DNA of 53,721 nt. Source: Streptomyces sp. NBRC 110611. GTDB lineage: Bacteria > Actinomycetota > Actinomycetes > Streptomycetales > Streptomycetaceae. The notes below the pieces were generated by a model that was given only the letters and a program-made list of their open reading frames with translations, did not search any database and was not told the origin of the DNA. Shown one piece after another: positions 7,895 through 16,424 of the stretch. Every line of letters starts with the position of its first letter. Position 1 is the stretch's first letter. The stretch spans positions 298,379 through 352,099 of the forward strand of contig NZ_BBUY01000006.1 in NCBI RefSeq assembly GCF_001590865.1. Direction: 5' to 3'. The translations under genes were made by a program, and so were the position numbers.

Positions 7895-10498
7895 TTACGG
7901 CCGCGGACCGGCCGTCTCGTCACAAGCCTGTGCGCGCAGCGCCCGGGCCAGATCGTCCCGCTCCTCCAGCACCAGCCGGCGCAGCGCGGGGGCCGCCTGC
8001 GCGTGCTCGGCCAGCCAGGCGTCCGCGGCGTCCAGCGTCGACCGCTCCACCAGCCACGACGGGAACAGCCCGCGCACCACGGACATCGCGATCTCGATGG
8101 ACCGCTCCTGCCAGATCCGCTCGATCGCCGCGAAGTAGCGCGGCGCGTACGGCGCCAGCAGCTCCCGCTGCCCGGGCTGCGCGAACCCGGCGATGGTCGC
8201 CTCCACCAGGGCGTTGGAGAGCGCGTCGGACTCCACCACGTCCGCCCACGCCCGCGCCTTGACCTCGGCCGACGGGCGGGCCGCCAGACAGCGCACCTGA
8301 TAGCGCTTGCCGGACGCGGTGTCGTCCCTGGCCAGCTCCGCGGCGATCGCCGCCTCGTCCGCGAGCCCGTGCGCGGCCAGCGGCTCGAGGAACGTCCAGC
8401 GCAGCTCCTGGTCCACCTCCAGGCCGTCGATCTTCGCCGTACCGTCCAGCAGCCCCTTGAGCAGCTGGAGGGCGGCGGGCGTGGTGCCGATGGCCGCGAA
8501 GTGCCGGGCCCAGCTGAGCTGATGGCCGCTGCCGGGCTCGGCCAGCCGCAGCTCGTGCAGCGCGCCCTCGGCCTGCTCATGGGCGGCGGACTCCCGGCGG
8601 TCCGGCGCCGCGTAGTGCTCCAGCGCCGTCTGCACCTGGCCGTGCAGCGACTGCAGCACGCCGATGTCGGTCTCCTGGCCGCCGAACCGCCGTACCAGGT
8701 CGAGGTAGTCACGGGCCGGCATCAGCCCGTCGCGGGTCAGCCCCCACAGTGCCGCCCAGCACAGTGCCCGCGCCATCGGGTCGGTCAGCTCGCCGAGCCG
8801 GGCCCGCAGGGTGGCCAGCGACCCCTCGTCGAACCGGACCTTGCAGTACGTCAGATCCTCGTCGTTGACCAGGATCAGCTCGGGCCGCTCCAGGCCGGCC
8901 AGTTCCGGTACCGCGGTCCGCGGACCGGTCACGTCCACCTCGGCGCGGGCGTAGCGCACCAGCGCCGGGGCCCCGCCGCCGGAGAACGCGGTCCGGCTGC
9001 GGTAGAGGCCCACCGCGACCCGGTGCGGGCGCAGCTCCGGCTGCTCGGGAGCCGCCTCCTGGAGGATGCTCAGCTCGGTGATCCGCCCGTTGGCGTCATA
9101 AGTGGCCTGCGGGGTGAGCGAGTTGACCCCGGCGGTCTCCAGCCAGGCGTGCGACCAGGCCGCCAGGTCCCGCCCGGACGTCTCCTCCAGCACCGCCAGC
9201 AGGTCCGCGAGCCGGGTGTTGCCGTACGCGTGCCGCTTGAAGTAGCGCCGGGCGCCCTCCAGGAACGCGTCCTGCCCCACGTACGCCACCAGCTGCTTCA
9301 GCACCGACGCGCCCTTGGCGTACGTGATGCCGTCGAAGTTGAGCTTGGCGTCCTCCAGGTCACGGATGTCGGCGGTGACCGGGTGGGTGGAGGGCAGCTG
9401 GTCGGCGCGGTAGGCCCAGGCCTTGCGGCGGTTGGCGAAGGTGATCCAGCCGTCGCGGAAGCGGGTCGCCTCCACCAGCGCGAACGAGCCCATGAAGTCC
9501 GCGTAGGACTCCTTGAGCCACAGGTCGTCCCACCACTGCATGGTGACCAGGTCGCCGAACCACATGTGTGCCATCTCGTGCAGGATGACGTTGGCCCGGC
9601 GCTCGAAGGACGCCTCGGTCACCTTCCCGCGGAAGATGAACTCCTCGCGGAAGGTGACGCAGCCCGGGTTCTCCATCGCGCCGAGGTTGTACTCGGGCAC
9701 GAAGGCGGTGTCGTACTTCCCGAACGGGTACGGGAAGTCGAAGTGGTCGTGGAAGAAGTCCAGGCCCTGCTTGGTGACGGTGAAGACGTCATCCGCGTCG
9801 AAGTGCTTGGCCAGGCCCTTGCGGCAGAGCGCGCCCAGCGGGATCTCCAGCTCCGTGCCGTCCTGGAACGCGCGGCGGTAGCTGTCGGAGACGTAGTGGT
9901 ACGGGCCGGCGACCACGGCCGTGATGTACGTGGCGATCGGCTGCGTCGTCGCGAACCGGTGCCGGCCTCCTTCCGCGGAGCCCTCCTGGGCGCCGTTGCT
10001 CAGTACGACCCAGCCCTCGGGCGCGGTCACCTCGAAGGTGAACGGGGCCTTCAGATCGGGCTGTTCGAAGTTGGCGAAGACCCGGCGGGCGTCGGCCGGC
10101 TCGTACTGCGTGTAGAGGTAGACCTCGCCGTCCTCGGGGTCCACGAAGCGGTGCAGACCCTCGCCGGTGCGGCTGTAGGCGCACTGCGCGTCGACGGTGA
10201 GGGTGTTCTCGGCGGCCAGGCCGTCCAGCATGATCCGGGTTCCGTCGAAGACCGCCGAGGGGTCCAGTTCGCGCCCGTTGAGGGTGACCGCGGTCACCTG
10301 CGGCGCCAGGAGGTCGGCGAAGGTCGAGGCACCGGGCTCGGCGCAGCGGAAGCGGATGGTCGTACGGGACCGGAAGGTCGCCGCGTCCGGTCCCGGCGCG
10401 ACCGCTGAGCGGACATCCAGCGCCACGTCGTACGCGTCGACGCTGAGCAGTCGGCCCCGCTCACGTGCTTCGTCCCGGGAAAGATTCTCACCTGGCAC
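7895..10498 (-). CDS. pepN: Aminopeptidase N (M1 metallopeptidase), copy 2
   Basis: The second zinc aminopeptidase of the window, 867 residues. GAMEN lies at residues 273-277 and HEMAH at 307-311, with the distal glutamate at about 330 in KESYADF, so the active site is complete. GTG at 10498 is chosen because GGGAG lies 7-11 bases upstream and the protein then begins VPGENLSRDEA, matching the start of copy 1. It shares the same architecture as the gene at 2441-5008; the pair is separated by asd and the AbiEi-like gene. Substrate differences cannot be read from the sequence. Confidence 0.95.
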   Translation of the reverse strand: MPGENLSRDEARERGRLLSVDAYDVALDVRSAVAPGPDAATFRSRTTIRFRCAEPGASTFADLLAPQVTAVTLNGRELDPSAVFDGTRIMLDGLAAENTLTVDAQCAYSRTGEGLHRFVDPEDGEVYLYTQYEPADARRVFANFEQPDLKAPFTFEVTAPEGWVVLSNGAQEGSAEGGRHRFATTQPIATYITAVVAGPYHYVSDSYRRAFQDGTELEIPLGALCRKGLAKHFDADDVFTVTKQGLDFFHDHFDFPYPFGKYDTAFVPEYNLGAMENPGCVTFREEFIFRGKVTEASFERRANVILHEMAHMWFGDLVTMQWWDDLWLKESYADFMGSFALVEATRFRDGWITFANRRKAWAYRADQLPSTHPVTADIRDLEDAKLNFDGITYAKGASVLKQLVAYVGQDAFLEGARRYFKRHAYGNTRLADLLAVLEETSGRDLAAWSHAWLETAGVNSLTPQATYDANGRITELSILQEAAPEQPELRPHRVAVGLYRSRTAFSGGGAPALVRYARAEVDVTGPRTAVPELAGLERPELILVNDEDLTYCKVRFDEGSLATLRARLGELTDPMARALCWAALWGLTRDGLMPARDYLDLVRRFGGQETDIGVLQSLHGQVQTALEHYAAPDRRESAAHEQAEGALHELRLAEPGSGHQLSWARHFAAIGTTPAALQLLKGLLDGTAKIDGLEVDQELRWTFLEPLAAHGLADEAAIAAELARDDTASGKRYQVRCLAARPSAEVKARAWADVVESDALSNALVEATIAGFAQPGQRELLAPYAPRYFAAIERIWQERSIEIAMSVVRGLFPSWLVERSTLDAADAWLAEHAQAAPALRRLVLEERDDLARALRAQACDETAGPRP

Positions 10499-10632
10499 GA
10501 CGTGACTCCCTCGTCCTCGTCTCGAATATCGAACAACGGGAATCATGGCACGCCCGGCGCCGGTTGAACCGTCCACGGACCACCGCAGTCCGAGAACCGA
10601 CCCAGCACCGCTCTCTGGAGGAGACGAGACCC

Positions 10633-11277
10633 GTGTCCGAAGCGACGAAGACCCCGGCAGACTTCTGGTTCGACCCCCTGTGCCCCTGGGCCTGGCTGAC
10701 CTCCCGCTGGATGCTGGAGGTGGAGAAGGTCCGGCCGGTGGAGGTGCGCTGGCATGTGATGAGCCTGGCCGTGCTGAACGAGAACAAACTCGACGAGCTG
10801 CCCGAGGAGTACCGCGACAACATGCGCCCCGGCGGCAAGGCCTGGGGCCCGGTCCGCGTGGTGACCGCCGCGCGGCAGCTGTACGGCGACGACGTGGTCG
10901 GCAGGCTCTACACCGCGCTCGGCACCCGCTTCCACAACGAGGGCCTGGGCGTGAACCGCGAGAGCATCGCCGCCGCCCTCGACGACGCCGGCCTGCCCGC
11001 CGACCTCATCGAGTACGCCGGCAAGGACACCTACGACGCGGAGCTGCGCGCCTCCCACAAGGAGGGCATCGACCTGGTCGGCCAGGAGGTCGGCACCCCG
11101 GTCATCGCCGTCCCCGGCTCCGACGGCGACCAGATCGCCTTCTTCGGCCCGGTCGTCACCCCCGCGCCCAGGGGCGAGCAGGCCGCCAGGCTCTGGGACG
11201 GCACCCTGATGGTTGCCTCCATCCCCGGCTTCTACGAGATCAAGCGGACGCGGACGGCCGCTCCGAGTTTCGACTGA
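10633..11277 (+). CDS. DsbA-family mycothiol-dependent nitroreductase-like protein (Rv2466c type)
   Basis: The 214-residue protein matches M. tuberculosis Rv2466c along its whole length from memory: ADFWFDPLCPW, HVMSLAVLNEN, AWGPVRV, GTPVI, FFGPV and the C-terminal LKRTRT-like IKRTRTAAPSFD. Rv2466c is a thioredoxin-fold enzyme that uses mycothiol and an active-site CPWC. Here the site reads C17-P-W-A20, so the resolving cysteine is alanine, suggesting a one-cysteine (mixed disulfide with mycothiol) mechanism. GTG at 10633 has GGAGGAG at 10617-10623. It is divergent from pepN copy 2. Confidence 0.88.
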   Translation: MSEATKTPADFWFDPLCPWAWLTSRWMLEVEKVRPVEVRWHVMSLAVLNENKLDELPEEYRDNMRPGGKAWGPVRVVTAARQLYGDDVVGRLYTALGTRFHNEGLGVNRESIAAALDDAGLPADLIEYAGKDTYDAELRASHKEGIDLVGQEVGTPVIAVPGSDGDQIAFFGPVVTPAPRGEQAARLWDGTLMVASIPGFYEIKRTRTAAPSFD

Positions 11278-11296
11278 CCTTCCCGTGGAACCAACA

Positions 11297-11335
11297 GGCG
11301 AGCCCCCACGAGTCACGTCCTCGTGGGGGCTCGCC
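11297..11335. terminator. Perfect 16-base-arm hairpin shared by the DsbA-like gene and sodF
   Basis: Arms 11297-11312 and 11320-11335 are fully complementary around a 7-base loop. On the plus strand it ends the DsbA-like gene. On the minus strand it forms the 3' end of the sodF transcript and of the proposed s-SodF RNA. Confidence 0.85.
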
Positions 11336-11386
11336 GTTCATCCGCCTGCCAGGTGAAGGGTGAGAAGACGATCACGAGGCAGGACG
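11297..11386 (-). ncRNA. Candidate s-SodF small RNA from the sodF 3'UTR
   Basis: In S. coelicolor a stable RNA of about 90 bases is processed from the sodF 3'UTR and silences the nickel SOD gene sodN by pairing with its 5' end. Here the sodF 3'UTR is long (about 120 bases to the hairpin end) and contains a pyrimidine-rich tract CGTCTTCTCACCCTTCACCT (reverse complement of 11351-11370) that is complementary to a ribosome-binding-site-like AGGTGAAGGGTGAGAAG. The perfect terminator hairpin follows 15 bases later. The 5' processing point is a guess, and sodN is not in the window, so pairing cannot be checked. Confidence 0.6.
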
Positions 11387-11416
11387 CCCGGGGCGCCGGG
11401 TGCTGCTGCTACGCCG

Positions 11417-12058
11417 TCACGGCGCCAGCAGCAGGTTGTTGGCGCGCTCCTTGGCGGCCGTGTACCGCTTGGCCACGTCCTGCCAGTTCACGACCTGCCA
11501 CATGGCCTCGATGAAGTCGACCTTCTGGTTCTTGTACTGGAGGTAGAAGGCGTGCTCCCAGGCGTCGAAGACCAGGATCGGGACCGAGCCCTGGCCGACG
11601 TTGCCCTGGTGGTCGTAGACCTGCTCGACGATCAGCCGGCCCGTGACGGGCTCGTACGCCAGCACGCCCCAGCCGGAGCCCTGCGTGGTCGCCGCGGCCT
11701 TGGAGAGCTGCGCCTTGAACTTCGCGAACGACCCGAAGTGCTCGGCGATGGCGTCGGCCAGCTCGCCCACACCGTCCTGCTCCAGCGGCTCGCCGCCGCC
11801 GTCGCCGGTCATGTTGTGCCAGTAGATGCTGTGCAGGATGTGGCCGGAGAGGTGGAACGCGAGGTTCTTCTCCAGGCCGTTGATGTTGCCCCACTGGTCC
11901 TTGTCGCGGGCCTCGGCGAGCTGCTCCAGGGTGTCGTTCGCGCCCTTCACGTACGCCGCGTGGTGCTTGTCGTGGTGCAGCTCGATGATCTCGGGGCTGA
12001 TGACCGGTGCCAGCGCCGCGTAGTCGTAGGGGAGTTCCGGAAGTGTGTAGAGAGCCAT
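11417..12058 (-). CDS. sodF: Iron (Fe/Mn-type) superoxide dismutase
   Basis: Converts superoxide to peroxide and oxygen in the cytoplasm. The 213-residue protein carries the family ligands in LHHDKHHAAYV (first metal histidine), HLSGHILHSIYWHNM (second) and DAWEHAFYLQY (the Asp and His pair). The ATG at 12058 has GGAGG at 12069-12073. A nickel-responsive Nur box lies at 12110-12126, as expected for streptomycete sodF, which is repressed when nickel allows the Ni-SOD to be made. The 3'UTR probably gives a regulatory small RNA. Confidence 0.96.
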   Translation of the reverse strand: MALYTLPELPYDYAALAPVISPEIIELHHDKHHAAYVKGANDTLEQLAEARDKDQWGNINGLEKNLAFHLSGHILHSIYWHNMTGDGGGEPLEQDGVGELADAIAEHFGSFAKFKAQLSKAAATTQGSGWGVLAYEPVTGRLIVEQVYDHQGNVGQGSVPILVFDAWEHAFYLQYKNQKVDFIEAMWQVVNWQDVAKRYTAAKERANNLLLAP

Positions 12059-12109
12059 GCCGATCCCGCCTCCAAGCTGCGTAAATGCAGTAGTTGCGAA
12101 CCTGTGTAG

Positions 12110-12126
12110 TTGCAATCGATGTGCAA
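12110..12126 (-). promoter_or_regulatory. Nur box (nickel-responsive operator) of sodF
   Basis: TTGCAA (12110-12115), five bases, GTGCAA (12121-12126) fits the published Nur consensus tTGCaa-N5-ttGCAA at all conserved positions. It lies 52-68 bases before the sodF start codon, overlapping a TTGCAC-type -35 on the minus strand. Nur is the nickel-binding Fur-family repressor of sodF. Confidence 0.75.
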
Positions 12127-12187
12127 GAGCACGCTACCAGCAGAGCTGATCATCAACCGGGGAAGGGGACCCGCCTGGTCCCAAAGA

Positions 12188-12232
12188 CCGAGGCGGGGCG
12201 GGACCTCGGAAGGAGGTCCCGCCCCGCCTCGG
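12188..12232. terminator. Very stable hairpin after the first permease
   Basis: Perfect 20-base arms (12188-12207 and 12213-12232) with a 5-base loop, 24 bases downstream of the permease stop on the minus strand. It also insulates the sodF promoter region. Confidence 0.85.
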
Positions 12233-12255
12233 GGGTGTTCCGTGCCGGCGTGGTG

Positions 12256-13716
12256 CTACCGCGAAGCCGCCTCCGCTTCCGCGTCCGCCTCCGCGCCCCC
12301 GCGCAGCGCCCGCTGCCGCAGCAGCCCGATCACCGCCAGCACCACCCCGAAGCCGCCGGTGAACAGCAGCTGGATGCGCTGGCTCTCGTCCCGCAGCATC
12401 AGCAGCAGGACGGCGACGATGCCCGCCAGCGCCACCCAGGTCAGCACCGGGAACGCCCACATCCTGACCACCAGCCGCTCCGGCGCCTCGCGCTCCAGCC
12501 GCCGCCGCATCCGCAGCTGGGCCACGGAGATGAAGCCCCACACCACCAGGGTGGCCGCGCCGACCATGTTGAGCAGCCACTGGAAGACCGTCGTCGGCCA
12601 CCAGATGTTGAACAGCACCGCGAGGAAGCCGAACGAGGAGCACAGGAGCACCGCACGGCGCGGTACCCCGCCGCTCACCTTGGCGAGGAGCCGGGGACCC
12701 TGGCCCCGGGACGTCAGCGAGAACGCCATCCGGGACGAGCCGTAGATGTTGGCGTTCATCGCGGACAGCAGGGCCACCAGGATGACGACGTTCATGATCT
12801 GGCCGGCCGCCGGGATGTGCAGGTAGTCCAGCACCGCCACGTACGGGCCGCTCTTGGCGATCGAGGCGTCGTTCCACGGGATGACGGTCACGATGATCGC
12901 CAGCGAGCCGACGTAGAAGAGGGCGATCCGCCACATCGCGGTACGCACCGCGCGGGCCACGCCGCGGACCGGGTCCTTGGACTCGGCGGCCGCGATGGTC
13001 ACCGTCTCCAGCCCGCCGTACGCGAACACCGACGCCAGCAGGCCGACCATCAGGCCGTCGACGCCCTTGGGCAGGAAGCCGCCGTCACCGGTGAGGTGCG
13101 CGGTGCCCGGTGCGGCGGTGCCGGGGAGCAGACCGAGGATCGCGAGGATGCCCAGGACCAGGAAGAGGGCGATCGCGGCGACCTTGAGGGTGGCGAACCA
13201 GAACTCGAACTCACCGAAGTTGCTGACCGACGCCAGGTTCGTACCGGTGAAGACCACCATGAACAGCAGGACCCACATCCAGGTCTCGGTGCCCGGGAAC
13301 CACTGGGCCATGATGCCCGCGGCGCCCAGCGCCTCGGCGGCCACCGCCACACACAGCAGCGCGGTGTACATCCAGCCCGCGGTGAAACCGGCCCAGGAGC
13401 CTATCGAGCGCTCGGCGTGCACCGAGAACGAGCCGGAGGCCGGATTGGCCGCGGACATCTCACCGAGCATCCGCATGATCAGCATGACCAGGGCGCCGGA
13501 GACCGCGTAGGCCACCACGATCGAGGGGCCGGCCGCCGCGATGCCCTCGCGCGAGCCGACGAACAGGCCCGCGCCGATCACGCCGCCCAGGGCGATCATC
13601 GAGAGGTGCCGCTGCTTGAGGCCGTTGGACAGTGCGGAGCCACTATCGGGGCCGGCGCCCGGAGCGGCGCCGGCCTGCTCGCGCGCGGGTGTGGCGGACG
13701 AGGATGTCCGATTCAT
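12256..13716 (-). CDS. APC-superfamily amino acid permease 1
   Basis: A 486-residue inner-membrane amino acid/proton symporter of the AAT type (GabP/CycA/AnsP-like). It opens with the family signature LKQRHLSMIALGGVIGAGLF (about residues 33-52) in TM1, and has GEMSAANPASGSFSVHAER between TM2 and TM3 and the FGEFEFWFATLKV segment in TM6. About 12 membrane segments are expected. ATG at 13716 is chosen from family length, although its Shine-Dalgarno (GGACAGG) is imperfect. It is one of three related permeases nearby. The substrate cannot be told from the sequence; GABA, serine/alanine or aromatic acids are all possible. Confidence 0.9.
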   Translation of the reverse strand: MNRTSSSATPAREQAGAAPGAGPDSGSALSNGLKQRHLSMIALGGVIGAGLFVGSREGIAAAGPSIVVAYAVSGALVMLIMRMLGEMSAANPASGSFSVHAERSIGSWAGFTAGWMYTALLCVAVAAEALGAAGIMAQWFPGTETWMWVLLFMVVFTGTNLASVSNFGEFEFWFATLKVAAIALFLVLGILAILGLLPGTAAPGTAHLTGDGGFLPKGVDGLMVGLLASVFAYGGLETVTIAAAESKDPVRGVARAVRTAMWRIALFYVGSLAIIVTVIPWNDASIAKSGPYVAVLDYLHIPAAGQIMNVVILVALLSAMNANIYGSSRMAFSLTSRGQGPRLLAKVSGGVPRRAVLLCSSFGFLAVLFNIWWPTTVFQWLLNMVGAATLVVWGFISVAQLRMRRRLEREAPERLVVRMWAFPVLTWVALAGIVAVLLLMLRDESQRIQLLFTGGFGVVLAVIGLLRQRALRGGAEADAEAEAASR

Positions 13717-13991
13717 GTCGTACCTGTCCCAGTAGGTGAGAGCGGAGCAAGGTGGTACTGCGTTCTCCCGGGGCCCCGACCGGTGCGACCCCGCTGCCAG
13801 GCCCCGGACCTCTGCCGCGGCAGCGGGTTGCACAGGGGGCTGCCGACGGTGGATCTCCGGGGCTTCGGCAAAGCTGGCTCAGTTTGAGCGTCGATGTTCG
13901 GTCAGGGCAACAGGCGTGCAGCGGATGTTCGATATTCAGACGCGATCGTTACCGTACGTGCCTGAACCGTCGTCGATTTTGCGACACCGGG

Positions 13992-15416
13992 TCAGCGCCG
14001 CGTACGAAGACCCCCGCGGCGGTGCCGCAGCTCCCGTACGCCCGCGACGGCCAGCACCGCGCCGGTCGCCCCGGCCGACCACAGCAGCTGGGGCCGGGCC
14101 GCGTCATCGAGCAGCATCAGCACGATCACCGCGGCCATCGCCAGCAGCGCCACCCACGTCAGATACGGGAACGCCCACATCCGCAGGGCGAGCTTCCCGG
14201 ACGCCTCCCGTTCGATCCGCGGACGCAGCCGCAGCTGGGAGACCGCGATCAGACCCCAGACGAACAGCAGCACCGCGCCGACCGCGTTGAGCATGTAGAG
14301 GAACACCGAGTCCGGCCACTTCAGGTTCAGCAGCACCGAGACGAACCCGAAGGCCACCGAGGCCAGCACCGCCCGGCGGGGCACCCCGCCGCCCGACACC
14401 GTCAGCAGCGCGCGCGGCGCCTCCCCCCGTTCCGCCAGCGAGAAGACCATCCGCGACGAGCCGTAGAGATTGGCGTTCAGCGCCGAGAGCAGCGCCACGA
14501 ACACCACGATGTTCATGATCTGGCCGGCGCCCGGCACCCCGATGCTGTCCAGCACCGCCACGTACGGGCTCTGCCCCGGCCGCATCGACGACCACGGCAG
14601 AAGCGTCACGATGACCAGCATCGAGCCGACGTAGAAGAACAGGATCCGCCACACCGCGCTGCGCACCGCCCGGCCCACCGCCCGCGCCGGATCGTCCGAC
14701 TCGGCCGCGGCGATGGTGACCACCTCCAGCCCGCCGAAGGCGAACACCACCGCCAGCACACCGGAGACCACCCCGGCCCAGCCGTGCGGCAGCAGCCCGC
14801 CCCGCCCGGTGAGGTTCGTCAGCCCGACCGGTTCGGTGTCCGGAAGCACCCCGAAGATCGCCAGCAGGCTCAGCGCGAGGAACAGCACGATCGCGGCGAC
14901 CTTCAGCGCCGCGAACCAGAACTCGAACTCCCCGAAGTTCTTCACCGCCGCCAGGTTGGCCACCGTGAACACGACCATGAAGATCAGTACCCAGCCCCAC
15001 TGCGGCACCGCCGGCACCCAGCCGGCCGCGATCCGCGCCGCACCGGTCGCCTCCACGGCGAGCACCACGACCAGCAGGAACCAGTACAGCCAGCCGACGC
15101 TGAAACCGGCCCAGCGCCCCAGCGCCCGCTCCGCGTGCACCGAGAACGCCCCGGAGGCCGGCATCGCCGCGGACATCTCACCGAGCATCCGCATGATCAG
15201 CATCGCCAGCGCGCCGGCGATCAGATACGACAGCACGATCCCCGGCCCGGCCACCGAGATCCCCGCGCCGGACCCCACGAACAGGCCCGCGCCGATCACG
15301 CCGCCCAGGCCCAGCATCGTCAGATGGCGCTGCTTGAGCCCCGCGGACAGCGGCTCCTTCTCACCGGCGCCCTCGCCGAGCGGGGTCGGCCCGACGGCGG
15401 TCGGTATGTCGTGCAT
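13992..15416 (-). CDS. APC-superfamily amino acid permease 2
   Basis: A 474-residue paralogue of its neighbour, with the same LKQRHLTMLGLGGVIGAGLF TM1 signature, GEMSAAMPASGAFSVHAER and FGEFEFWFAALKV segments, and about 12 predicted membrane helices. ATG at 15416 is preferred. A GTG four codons upstream is possible, and neither has a strong ribosome site. It reads in the same direction as permease 1 but is separated by 275 bases, so it probably has its own promoter. It is divergent from bioY. Substrate unknown. Confidence 0.9.
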   Translation of the reverse strand: MHDIPTAVGPTPLGEGAGEKEPLSAGLKQRHLTMLGLGGVIGAGLFVGSGAGISVAGPGIVLSYLIAGALAMLIMRMLGEMSAAMPASGAFSVHAERALGRWAGFSVGWLYWFLLVVVLAVEATGAARIAAGWVPAVPQWGWVLIFMVVFTVANLAAVKNFGEFEFWFAALKVAAIVLFLALSLLAIFGVLPDTEPVGLTNLTGRGGLLPHGWAGVVSGVLAVVFAFGGLEVVTIAAAESDDPARAVGRAVRSAVWRILFFYVGSMLVIVTLLPWSSMRPGQSPYVAVLDSIGVPGAGQIMNIVVFVALLSALNANLYGSSRMVFSLAERGEAPRALLTVSGGGVPRRAVLASVAFGFVSVLLNLKWPDSVFLYMLNAVGAVLLFVWGLIAVSQLRLRPRIEREASGKLALRMWAFPYLTWVALLAMAAVIVLMLLDDAARPQLLWSAGATGAVLAVAGVRELRHRRGGLRTRR

Positions 15417-15554
15417 CGCGCTTGTCACTCTCAGGGAGAAGGGCGGGAGCGGCGCCAGGGGTTTGGGGGAACTCCACAGGTCACCGCAGGGCTCACCCAG
15501 TGTCGCCGCACTCCGCGCGCTACCACAAAACCGGCACCATGGAGCGGCCGCCTC

Positions 15555-15570
15555 CGTGATGAGCATCACG
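15555..15570. promoter_or_regulatory. Operator-like palindrome CGTGATG-AG-CATCACG
   Basis: Seven-base arms with a two-base centre, 139 bases before the permease 2 start and 188 before bioY. The shape suits a dimeric repressor of the GntR or MarR kind. The binding protein is unknown. Confidence 0.4.
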
Positions 15571-15700
15571 TGACCTGCGCAGACGCCGGTGGTCCGCGCC
15601 GGTCCCGGCACGGGGCGGCGGTGCGGCCCCCTCCATCGGAACTCTCCAAACGGGCTGTTACGGCTTTGTCACCGCCACACCGTGATCGCCGTGGGCCCGC

Positions 15701-15714
15701 TGGACTAACGTCAA
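15701..15714 (+). promoter_or_regulatory. Possible BioQ-like operator before bioY
   Basis: TGGAC-TAA-CGTCAA is an imperfect inverted repeat like the TGAAC-N3-GTTAC boxes bound by the TetR-family biotin repressor BioQ in other actinobacteria. It lies 44 bases before the bioY ATG and overlaps a TAACGT that could be the -10 element. Confidence 0.35.
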
Positions 15715-15757
15715 CGCGTCCCGACCGTCCCGCACCACTCACACCCGCGGAGTCCCG

Positions 15758-16354
15758 ATGAGCACTGCCGCTCTCACCAGCCCTGGCGCTGTCCTCGCCG
15801 ACCTGCTGCCGGCCGCCACCACCGCCTCCCGCGCCCGCGTCCGCGACGCCGCGCTGGTCGTCGGCGGTGCCGCGCTCACCGGCCTCGCGGCCCAGATCGC
15901 CGTCCCGCTGCCCGGCTCCCCGGTCCCGGTGACCGGTCAGACCTTCGCCGCGCTCCTGGTCGGCACCTCGCTCGGCGCGAGCCGCGGGCTGCTCGCCCTC
16001 GCGCTGTACGCCCTGGCGGGCATCGCCGGTGTGCCGTGGTTCGCCGGCGGCAGCTCCGGCATCGGCGCCACCCTCGGCTACGTCTTCGGCATGCTGCTCG
16101 CCGCCGGCCTGGTCGGCGCGCTGGCCCGCCGCGGCGGCGACCGCGGAGTGCTGCGCACCGCCGCCACCATGGCCGCCGGCACCGCCGTCATCTACGGCGT
16201 CGGCGTCCCCTACCTCGCGCTGAGCACGGGGATGTCCCTCGGCCAGGCCGCCGCCGTCGGCCTCGTCCCGTTCCTGATCGGCGACGCCCTCAAGGCGGCC
16301 CTGGCCATGGGCGCCCTGCCGACGGCCTGGAAGCTCGCCGGCCGCAAGAGCTGA
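15758..16354 (+). CDS. bioY: Biotin transporter BioY (ECF S component)
   Basis: The 198-residue membrane protein is the substrate-binding subunit of a biotin ECF transporter. Typical features are VPLPGSPVPVTGQTFAALLV (about residues 48-67), ALYALAGIAGVPWFAGGSSG and GYVFGMLLAA, then a final helix with FLIGDALKAALA, giving about six membrane segments. No ecfA or ecfT genes are adjacent, so it either works alone, as reported for some BioY proteins, or shares an energising module encoded elsewhere. It sits alone between two divergent or convergent permeases, with its own terminator. Confidence 0.95.
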   Translation: MSTAALTSPGAVLADLLPAATTASRARVRDAALVVGGAALTGLAAQIAVPLPGSPVPVTGQTFAALLVGTSLGASRGLLALALYALAGIAGVPWFAGGSSGIGATLGYVFGMLLAAGLVGALARRGGDRGVLRTAATMAAGTAVIYGVGVPYLALSTGMSLGQAAAVGLVPFLIGDALKAALAMGALPTAWKLAGRKS

Positions 16355-16372
16355 CGGCACGAACGACAGAAC

Positions 16373-16407
16373 GGAAGGGCCCGCACCACGACGGTGCGGG
16401 CCCTTCC
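16373..16407. terminator. bioY terminator hairpin
   Basis: Perfect 15-base arms (16373-16387 and 16393-16407), 5-base loop, then T-rich ATGTTGTTGT on the plus strand. It serves bioY and probably the converging permease 3 as well. Confidence 0.85.
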
Positions 16408-16424
16408 ATGTTGTTGTCCGTCCG

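Larger units (their letters stand above)
15417..15757. other. Divergent intergenic region permease 2 / bioY (341 bases)
   Basis: No gene seen. It holds the palindrome at 15555-15570, the bioY-proximal element at 15701-15714 and presumably both promoters. Confidence 0.6.

Noticed and set aside
6776..10408. Plus-strand open frame of 1210 codons opposite pepN copy 2 and the AbiEi-like gene
   Set aside because: High-GC shadow frame; the minus strand has the conserved motifs and ribosome sites.
12094..15761. Two long plus-strand frames (597 and 669 codons) opposite the permeases
   Set aside because: Histidine/arginine-rich shadows of membrane-protein genes without ribosome sites or family resemblance.
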